Origin: Ancylostoma caninum
Taxonomy: Eukaryota; Nematoda; Chromadorea; Rhabditida; Ancylostomatidae
DNA length: 64,000 nucleotides
Assembly: GCA_037903475.1 (NCBI GenBank)
Contig: JBAJFG010000188.1
Coordinates: 1,811,501-1,875,500, forward strand
Direction of reading: 5' to 3'
A program made the position numbers and the translations under genes. The notes under the pieces are model-generated. The model did not search any database. It saw only the letters and a list, made by a program, of their open reading frames with translations, and had not been told where the DNA came from. Positions 43,120-51,459 of the stretch are shown here, piece by piece (the stretch's first letter is position 1; each line of letters begins with the position of its first letter).

Positions 43120-44840
43120 AATGGTGTGTTTCGCCCTAACCCTAGATACAGAACTATGGCCAAGAAAAGAAAAACCCTCCCCGGGGCTCATCAGTAGGGT
43201 AGGGAGGGCTCTGATATACGAAAACTTAAATTGGAACAAGATTCAAAACTTAAAAAGCTTATGCAATGTCAGCACACAGCAACAACACTGAATGTAATCA
43301 TACCCACCAGAGATGAGCGGATACGAGATTTTTCGCGACCCGGATAACGGTGCGGATAACGGATAGGCCAAAAATGACCGGATAACGGATACCGGATAAC
43401 GGATAAATGGTCTAGATGCTACAAGATGTCACATTCTACAATATTAAAGATAATGAACGTGAGATACGATATGAATATTGTAGAGAAGAATTTGCACAAA
43501 TTCTTCATCCTGTTAGTCATCAAAATTCGAAGTGAAGTTCGATCAAAATTCAGAGCACGACGCTGATCATGGCGTCATTTTGAAGAGAGGTACTAAGCAT
43601 AGTCATAGAGTTTGCCATAGAAGCAGTAGTTTTCAGTGACATTTGGATATTTGTTAATTTGATTGGTACACTAGTTGCTTGAGATGACAGATGATGTCCG
43701 TGTGTTTCCAGTACAAAGGTGATGCATCCATTTTGTTTGGAGGTGGGAAGCTGAACGGGGCTTAAACTTCGCCTTCTAGTACTGAATGACTGTAATGAGC
43801 GTGACTTTCGAGCGCTATTTGATCAATACATTCGAAAATTGATAGGAACAGTAGGGTTCAAATAAGAGCCAAAATGAAACTTTAAGAGGCACTGTTCATC
43901 GGTGAGTTGCGAGGTCACCCAGTTCCAACGTTGTTAATGGTCAAACAGAGTTCTACAACTGCGCCGGTTCTTCGGAATTTTTTCGAACGAGAAACTAGGG
44001 GCACATTACTTGTGTCTGTGCGATAAAGAGAATAATTGTAGTTGTAACGGTCAAACATTAGCCAACGTTGTTGATAACTTTGCAAGTAAATGGTGGTTGC
44101 GAGGTTATTGTCCGACTTTTGTCGGACGACCCAGAAAATATGGGCAAGAGCATTTCTTTTTGGGCAGGTACAAGTCTGTATCACCTTCTCGTACTCTGCT
44201 ACAAAATTACAAACCACATGATCTAAAATACGCTAGATCAACTCGGATAACGGTGCGGATAACGGACAGGCCAAAACCTATGGATAACAGCAAAACGGAT
44301 AACCGGATACGGATAATCCGCTCATCCCTGATACCTACCACATGGTTTCTTGCATAGACTCGCTGTATGACTCCAAGTCTGGAAAAAAGAATGACACCTT
44401 GATAAAAAGGTGTGTTTCGCCCCTAAACCCTAGACACAAAAACAATTCTTGGCAAAACACCCCTCCCTGGGGCTCATCAGTAGGGTGGGGAGGGTGAATG
44501 AGAAGCAAAAACATTTCAAACTGAAATGAAACGAAACACAATGGAAAGGAAAAATCCAAAGTAAATTCACAAATAAATCTAGAGAAAAACACGACATGTC
44601 AAAGTTTTTCATGCACACAATCAATATTGAAGCAAAGCTAAGCTTATCTGTATAGTATTGCTCCGCACTTGATGGTTTTAGCAGAAACGGATGGCTCCTT
44701 CCACTTCAAATTAGAAAACTTGCTAGAAAAATCACACATTCGAAAAGTGTGTTTCGCCGCCAAACCCTAGACACAAGAAAAATGTGGAAATCAGAGCAAA
44801 ATATCCCTCTTCGGGGCTCATCAGTAGGGTGGAGAAGAAA
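43120..44840 (-). ncRNA. Tandem array with hammerhead-ribozyme-like boxes
   Basis: Three tandem units (starting near 43120, 44406 and 44743) each carry on the minus strand CTGATGAG (43187-43194, 44473-44480, 44817-44824), then a spacer, then CGAAAC (43128-43133, 44414-44419, 44751-44756), the two core boxes of a hammerhead ribozyme. Directly next to them lie GCCC/GGGC, GCCCC/GGGGC and GCC/GGC, which could form stem II around a long loop of about 50 nt. ACAC and GTGT words after CGAAAC could form a short stem III. Stem I is not evident, and the third unit lacks a good cleavage site. A hAT element splits unit 1; without it the spacing is about 255 and 337 bp. Catalytic activity is unproven. Confidence 0.45.
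43308..44330. mobile_element. Non-autonomous hAT-type element, copy 2
   Basis: The ends are CAGAGATGAGCGGATACGAG and, on the other strand, CAGGGATGAGCGGATTATCC. The flanking 8-mers ATACCCAC and ATACCTAC match 7 of 8. The interior is homologous to 956-2064 in inverse orientation (for example, TGCCATAGAAGCAGTAG... here against its complement at 1740-1760). GGATAACGG repeats mark both subterminal regions. It interrupts the first unit of the hammerhead-like tandem array. Confidence 0.86.
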
Positions 44841-44980
44841 AAAGAAAAACGAAAGTGAAATCAAAGTCGGAATGCGAATCAAAACACAAACGAGAATGAA
44901 AAACAGGGACAAGATTGGGAAATAAAACGAAATCATCAACTGGAGAGGCTCTTCCTACATCGCTTCGCCCCATTTCACAT

Positions 44981-45161
44981 ATGTAAATGTAGGGGATGTA
45001 CGACGCTTGGGCTTTTGTTGAATCTGAGACCACTCCGGTCTCTTTGGTGAACTCACCTAGTAGCCTCGTTCTCCTTATCTGGATTCCCCAGTCGGACTCG
45101 TAGGCTCACACCTTAAACAATTAGTCTCGTTTCTTTTAACTCCCCACTGGTATGAGAACGG
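44981..45161. repeat. LTR-like direct repeat, copy 1
   Basis: A 181-bp copy of the terminal repeat. It differs from the copy at 46243 at about six positions, including two adjacent changes in TCTCCTTAT and GATTCCCCAG. Confidence 0.8.
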
Positions 45162-45594
45162 TGATTTATTAAGATGTTGCGCCGGTCCTCATCGGTTTAT
45201 AAGGACGCTGGGTATTTTATCTCTATCTCCCTCAAAAAGTCACTTAGGGAATTTTTCCCATTACATTCCCTTACTTCGGCGATTTATTGAGTCTTTAACA
45301 CCTCCTTCCTGCTACCAAAACATCCGAGCGCCTACTGCATGATCCGCTACCGCTAGACGAGTTTCCCATATCTAACGTACCACAGTAGGAGGATTCTGAT
45401 AACTGACCTCGCCGGCGCCCGCGGGAATAGTTCCGTGACGATGTTGGTGATTGCGTGGGCGAAACCTTCGTCGGGTTCGATAGAAGCCCAACGCTCTGCC
45501 TGGCGCACTCTGATGAACGGCGGCTGCTTGGTTTGGGCTGGAAATGGTGTTTTGAATTTGCCTCTAACCATGACTCCATATTTTGGCGAACTTG

Positions 45595-46080
45595 CTACCA
45601 AGTTCGATTTTCATACTTACCAGGCTGCTGTGGTGGCGCGAGCGCGGCCTGCTGCTGCGGTGGGTCAAGCACAACCGGCTGTTGCGGTGGTTCAAGCACT
45701 ACCGGCCGTTGCGATGGTTCAGGTGCGATCGGCTGTTGCGGTGGTACCGCCACTTCACCCTGCAATTTTGCCAATTGCATTTTCAATCTAGCTATTTCCA
45801 TGTCCTTTTCTTTTATGACTATAGCGATTTCATGAGGTTCGCACTTTTGTTCTATCGCGACAGATCTTGCTAGCGCGGCATGGTCGACAATTTGTGGCAA
45901 TATTTCAACTAATCGCTCACTAGGTACTCCTAGCGCCTCAACAATTTCAGCAGCCTCAGAATTCTCAACCATTTCTTTCTCGATAGCGCCAGTTACTGAG
46001 TCAATCGCGTTTTGGACTGCTAGCATAACATACTCGCGCTTGGCCTCTGATATGTTCCGAAACTGGTCCACTAGCGTCAT
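45595..46080 (-). CDS. Gag-like ORF with coiled coil and PQ-rich tail
   Basis: This ORF of up to 161 codons begins MTLVDQFRNISEAKREYVML. The first 100 residues are rich in E, K, A and L with heptad-like spacing (likely coiled coil, for example EKDMEIARLKMQLAKLQG). They are followed by repeats of PPQQP and VVLEPPQQPVVLDPPQQ. Near 45622 a strong donor (CCTG|GTAAGTATG) suggests the exon ends there rather than at the ORF stop. It lies between the LTR-like repeats. The composition suits a retroelement gag N-terminus, but no zinc knuckle is present; a host protein exon remains possible. Confidence 0.5.
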   Translation of the reverse strand: MTLVDQFRNISEAKREYVMLAVQNAIDSVTGAIEKEMVENSEAAEIVEALGVPSERLVEILPQIVDHAALARSVAIEQKCEPHEIAIVIKEKDMEIARLKMQLAKLQGEVAVPPQQPIAPEPSQRPVVLEPPQQPVVLDPPQQQAALAPPQQPGKYENRTW

Positions 46081-46242
46081 CGCAGGCCCTAGTTATATTA
46101 TTAGATAGAGGCTTCCATGTGTTCACCACTTCCATCGGCTGTTGGTCCTGTCCTCGTTCCGGCGCTCCACCATCTCCATTTCATCCGCCATTTCTATAAT
46201 ATGGTATTGTAGATCTCTTTCAGTGGGTAGGCCTCGGCCCCC

Positions 46243-46422
46243 ATGTAAATGTAGGGGATGTACGAGGCTTGGGCTTTCGTTGAATCTGAGACCACTCCGG
46301 TCTCTTTGGTGAACTCACCTAGTAGCCTCGTTCCTCTTATCTGGATTCAACAGTCGGACTCGTAGGCTCACACCTTAAACAATTAGTCTCGTTTCTTTTA
46401 ACTCCCCACTGGTATGAGAACG
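46243..46422. repeat. LTR-like direct repeat, copy 2
   Basis: A 180-bp copy of the terminal repeat described at 44981-45161. On the minus strand it is followed by ATGGGGGCCGAGGCC, which could be a primer-binding region but cannot be assigned to a tRNA by eye. Confidence 0.8.
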
Positions 46423-46674
46423 ACAAGCAATTACGAAATAGCAGCGGAATTGGAACCTTATGATAACGTAGACAAATAAGTCACGCAACTTTTATTACGG
46501 CGTGATATTCTGCAAAAGTACTAGCACTGAGTGAATGCAATGATTATACATGGCTTCTTCTTTGGTTAGGGAGATCAAAAAAAATAACTGAGATAGTGAA
46601 TAACCGGTATGAATAATGAGGTGTCGATAAAATGTAAGCCGTCAGTCAGCGGCGGCTCAATCACTCTCCACGCT

Positions 46675-46870
46675 ATTTCTCTCTTACGAAATCCAAAATC
46701 CACGCGCCTACCCAGGCGCGACCCTAGCCAGGAGCCGTATGCATACCTCTCCCCGAGCCTCCCTCGCCGGGGATGGGGATGCCGCGTGGCGTTTCCCGGT
46801 ATGCACACCTCTTCCCGAGCTTTCCCAGTCCCCGGCCACGCCCATGAAAAGCAAGGGAGATTTCCCCTTA
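46675..46870. repeat. GC-rich dispersed repeat, copy 1
   Basis: It contains GGAGCCGTATGCATACCTCT, CCGGGGATGGGGATGCC and GTATGCACACCTCTTCCCG. The block GGAGCCGTATGCATA recurs inverted at 47816-47840. No terminal repeats were resolved; the family is unknown. Confidence 0.6.
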
Positions 46871-47636
46871 CTATCGAAGGTTGGGGAAACATTCTAGACG
46901 TCCGTTTTTTGGCTTATTTTCTGTTAGAGAGCGAATATTTGCAACATTTTAGGTTGTCAAACTTCACTACTGAGTCGTACCTTTGTGTTTTGCTTCAATT
47001 ACCTTTGTATTTCTTAATTTTCATCGTCATACAGAGTGTGTTATAAACAGCCGATTAAATAGTTACCTCTCTCATCGAAGTTTTCGTGAATCCTTTATTT
47101 AGCTTGGTTTTGCTTACTGTATTTTTTTTGTAACTGCACCAAAAAAACTTTTGAAATGGTCAACAGTTGCGTGAGAAAGAGTTTCTGAAAAAAGTAAAAC
47201 AAAATGTTCATAGCACGTTATAAAAACCAGCAGAATTACGACTCGCGGAAAAAGTGGAAAGGCACAAATGGGAAGAATCTCTCTTAAAAAAACCAAAATA
47301 GACCAAATGATGCGTGGGCGGCCTGTCTGGAACAAAAACGAAACGTACTAATCGCAGCACCGAAGAAAATGAAGACAAAAACCGAGAAATATCCCGATAT
47401 TAGGAAAAACAACAAGTAAATGAAGAGAAAGGAGCATTTTATAATGAGTTACTTCAAATTAGAGGCAGTCCGACTCGTATGCGGCGTTGAAAGAATTTGA
47501 GAAGTTGTTTGTTTTTCAACAATCCCTAAAAATGAAACCACCGACATAGTCCACCTTCTGATACTAGAGCAAATCACAATGCGAATAAAGCTGTAGAAAA
47601 ATCCTCTATTTCAAAATGTCACCCTAGAAAAGCAAA
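46871..47636. other. No recognised feature
   Basis: About 770 bp of AT-rich sequence without a supported gene, exon or element end. Confidence 0.5.
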
Positions 47637-48070
47637 ATGAATGTCAGCGCCGGTACTCATGGAAAATCGCGAAATCGACGCTTCAACTCCAATTACTGCG
47701 CGAGTTCCTCCCCGAGGGAATCCCTGGAGATGTGCACACGACTTTTCCCCGACCATCCCCGGCCGGGGATACTCCCCGAAAGGGGATGGTCGGGAAGCGG
47801 GGATGGCCGGGGGAAGATATGCATACGGCTCCAGGTCCCTACGCGGAAACTCCGCTCTCACTACAATTGCTTACAGGATTCCCCTCTAGGCAGGTCCCTA
47901 CTCCGGGACTCCGTCGCTACCTCTCCTGATAGCGATCCACTTGGTGAGGCCTCGGTAGCCTTCCTCCTTCACGCTGGATGTCGTCCGGTTGCAGTCGTCG
48001 ATTGCGAAACACCAAAATGAGCCTCGCGCACGCCTAGGGCCTGCTTATCTGCGCCTAAGCGCAAACGCGC
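47637..48070. repeat. GC-rich dispersed repeat, copy 2, with palindrome
   Basis: This carries the inverted counterpart of the 46675 repeat (TATGCATACGGCTCC near 47819) and an inverted repeat of about 13 bp, CCCGACCATCCCC (about 47746-47760) against GGGGATGGTCGGG (about 47781-47794). The overlapping open frames in all directions reflect GC content, not genes. Confidence 0.55.
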
Positions 48071-48949
48071 CCCGCCCCTAGGCGGCGCCTCCGCTGACCG
48101 GCAGCAAAATGGGACTAAGGCAGCAGTGGTAAGAGGCAGCGATTTACACGTGACAGTAAGTGAGTATAATACGTGCCTAGACATCAACAGGTGAGTAACA
48201 AACAACAGTTGAGTAGCAAACAACAGGTGAGTAACGGCAGGAGAAACGGGTTACAAATTGTCTACATTTTAGTAACAATTACATACTATATACATTTTCA
48301 TGACACATAATCAATGCTAAACTAAAACGCACCTGGCGAATTTTCCTGAATTCAAGACCGTTTCCATGCAAGCCTGCTGATCGGCGTTGCTTTGAACAAA
48401 CCTGAGATGAAATATGGCAACAAACAAGATCAAATAGCCACGATAAAGCAAATATGAACATGAAAAAGCTCTAGTTAACTTGAAAATAAACATCGGCTAA
48501 AAATGAAAACATGACCGTAAAGAAGTAAAACAAGATAACAGGGAATAACTCATGTATAATAACATTTTGTAAATTTCCACAATAGCAAAATTGAACAAAA
48601 TGAAAATGGCCCACCTCGCAAAAACAGCTGGTAAGAAAAGGGAGATTGGACCACAGTTGAAACTGGCTAGAAATAAAACAAATTTGACTTAGAATAGACA
48701 AAAAGAATAATGAACAGTGAAGAAACTAGAACTGCGTTCGGAAAAACAAGAAATGACGAATCAAAATGAATGGAGTAATCCGACAAAAGTTTGAACTCGC
48801 GCTACTACTTGAAAGAAAACTTGAAACTTACCTTTACGCAGTGACGCACAAAGGAACACCGATTTGCCGCGGAAACCACCTGAAACAAAGCCAAGTTGGC
48901 TAAGAACACGTTCAAGAACTATGATCATTGAAAAACATATCATAGTTAA
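48071..48949. other. No recognised feature
   Basis: AT-rich, A-biased sequence. Near 48190-48240, short repeats of GAGTAACAAACAACAG and GAGTAGCAAACAACAG occur. No gene is supported. Confidence 0.5.
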
Positions 48950-50040
48950 CCAGTCTGGCCGTCCTGCTACCGCCGGACATCCAGACTTCTACTGATGCTC
49001 GCTTCGCTCGCATACTCCGCATACGATGCAGAAAAAAAAGGTGGACAGATTTAGTAGATCCTGTATCCCCCGAGTAAGTTCATCGACTTTTGGAAAGCTC
49101 TCGATCTCGTGAGCAGTAGCCTTCCTCCACGTGGGAGAAGTAATTTCTTTTGAGTGGCCCTAGTGGCCGTTGTTAATTGGACGTAGCCGATTCAGTGGAA
49201 ATGCTCTCTTGAAATAATTTATCTTTAGCAGGTTGTTGTAATAACTCAAGTGATAAGGATCTGCCCATGTATAAGAACAGAGTGGAGGGTGGGTCGATTC
49301 AGATACAAATGGACTGGAATGAGGAGTGGAATACGGATTGGAATAACGTGCACCTAGGTTACGTAGGTAGAAAGAATAGCCGGAGCGGGTGCCAAGGCAT
49401 CATTCATGAAGAAATTTACCTAGGCCGTGACGAACTTTCTTTTCTGGACGCGGTGCCCTTATCACAACGCTGGATCGTCGTGCGTTTCCCCATCTTTAGG
49501 CGCCGGCGCACCCTTATCACAGTGGTGACCCCATCTCGTCCACTTCTGGGCGGTGGCGCAGCCTTATCACAGTGATGGACTCGTCTCCCCCCACTTTGAG
49601 CGTCGGCGCACTCTTATCACAGTAGTGGACCCGTCTCCCCCCACTTTGGGCGTCGGTGCACCCTTATCACAGTGGTGGACCCGCTCCCCCCCCCACTTTG
49701 GGTGCCGGCGCACCCTTATCACGGTGGTGGACCCGTCTCGCCCCACTTTGGGCGCCGGCGCACCCTTATCACAGTGCTGGACCCGTCTCCCCCCCACTTT
49801 GGGCGCCGGCGCAGCCTTTCTCCATGGACTCCAATGACGGACTCGTTGTACACCATCCGACCTTCTGTTCGATCTCATCCCTACCCCACTCCACCATACC
49901 ACACCCGTTCCTAGCCTTTTATATGATCTCACAATCACGATCATTGACCAATCGTAGAATTTCGTAACGGTCTGACACACATACTTATATACTTACATAC
50001 ATACAGACACACATGTAAACAGGCTAAGCCCGTTATTATA
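48950..50040 (-). mobile_element. HINE (Helentron-like) element, family 1, full length
   Basis: The minus-strand 5' end TATAATAACGGGCTTAGCCT (from 50040) is followed by a TGTCTGTATGTATG microsatellite. A central minisatellite (about 49490-49830) has 50-bp units with GTGCGCCGGCGCCCA cores. The 3' region is closely similar to those at 17411 and 27222. The 3' hairpin (48950-48987; one inner mismatch) ends in CTGG and is followed by T. It lies head-to-head with the next element, 5' ends about 10 bp apart. Confidence 0.82.
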
Positions 50041-50049
50041 CAGAATGAT

Positions 50050-50958
50050 ATTAATTGGCATTTTATGTCAGTGTGTGTGTACAAGAGAACCAGCCCCTAC
50101 CGTAAAAATCTGATTGCATCACGACGTTCAGCGTGACAAGTTATGCAGGAAAAGTGTGCAAATTTTCATTTTTACCTTAATTGACAGGTGTTTTGGTCCA
50201 CGTTTTGTCGGTTGGAAGAACCACAGTTGTTTACATTACAGTAAAAATGAATGATCTCGGTATTTATTTGTCTATGTTTATCAAGTCATATGTAGGATAA
50301 CATCCGGATGAGTATGGTTTACAGAGAAGGGGTAGAGCCAGATAGACGGGTAACAGATCGGACGCCGGGAGCATTACGAGAAACGGGCTACTGCTATGAA
50401 GGCGATACGATGGCGTTCAGTAGTGAGGAAAATGTAACTATATGGGTCTCTAGCTTAGAGAGTGATGCGCCGACGTCAATTGTGGTGAGTATGCCACTGG
50501 ACGAGTTCACACATGCGAGAGTGGTGCGCCGGCGTCCAAAAGTGGAGAAGACGGGTCCTGTGCTGTGATAAAGGTGCATCGACGTCCAGATGTGGAAGAG
50601 CGACAGGAGACGGGACCAGTGCCGGGGTGCACCCGCGCCCAAAAGTGAGGAAAATGGGTCCAGCAAGGACGGTGGGGATATTAGGGGAAACGGGCTACTG
50701 CTATAGATATATGGAAGAGCTGCGCCGGCTTCCTGTAGTGGAAAAGATGTCACTGTGCGGGTACACGGATACGAATTTGATGTACCGGGGTCCACAGCTG
50801 CAAGAGTGGTGCGCCGGCGTCGAGAAGGGGGAGAGATGCTACTGGAATGGTCCACGTATGCGAGATTGGTGCGCCGGCCATTAGTGGAGGACGTATCACG
50901 AGCGAAGCGAGCCTAAAAGAAGCCTGAGAGTCCGGCGTTAGCCGGACGATCAGGCTGG
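50050..50958 (+). mobile_element. HINE (Helentron-like) element, family 2, full length
   Basis: The 5' end TTAATTGGCATTTTATGTCA is followed by a short GT run, the family 2 blocks and a degenerate minisatellite with GGTGCGCCGGCGTCCA cores (50460-50880). The 3' end carries GAGCGAAGCGAGCC and a perfect bipartite hairpin (outer AGCCTGA/TCAGGCT, inner GTCCGGC/GCCGGAC; 50921-50956), CTGG, then T. Compared with family 1, both sides of two outer-stem pairs have changed together. Confidence 0.84.
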
Positions 50959-51459
50959 TGTACCATAAAAACAGATGAGCAAACCGGAATAAGAGAATAC
51001 AAGAAAATGAAGAAAACTAATCTCATTCAACATAATAATCAATGAATACTGGGCGAACACTAAAAACTCACATGTCCAGGGACGATCAGGTCGCAGAAAA
51101 CCAGAAGCGAGCATGAAACTCTCACTCACTTCAAGAAGAATTTTTGAACCAGTGCTAATAATGAAAACTCGTAAAACTTACTGCCAGCTGATCCTGTTGA
51201 TCCAGGTACAGGTTGCTCTTACTTGTGATGGAGAAAGATTCCGAGGGTACTTAAGTTGCGAGATTGAAGCCCCAGTCGCCTGGATCACGAGGAGCTCAAA
51301 CCCTAGGAAGCGAAAATTATCGTGGGTGCTGAATTAAAGCTACAAGGTGGGTTCGTAACGGTAAGCTGAGTCTCCCATTCCTCATGGAGGCACTCTTCGG
51401 TTTGAACTTTGCCGAGGCACAATAGAAAATGGTCGAAATGTGAGAATTTCTCACAATGA
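50959..51459. other. No recognised feature
   Basis: About 500 bp. The open frame at 51113-51337 has no signature or clear splice sites. Confidence 0.5.

Larger units (their letters stand above)
44981..46422 (-). mobile_element. Short LTR-type unit with gag-like ORF
   Basis: Two direct repeats, 44981-45161 and 46243-46422, are about 97 percent identical. They begin ATGTAAATGTAGGGGATG and end CTGGTATGAGAACG, and they enclose about 1.1 kb. A single coding ORF lies between them on the minus strand. High LTR identity implies a recent insertion or conversion. I did not find a clear polypurine tract, pol gene or target duplication, so it would be a non-autonomous (TRIM-like) element, or a duplicated segment around a host exon. 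Confidence 0.6.

Noticed and set aside
47637..48020. Overlapping open frames of 60-127 codons on both strands
   Set aside because: They reflect the GC-rich repeat and its palindrome rather than codon structure.
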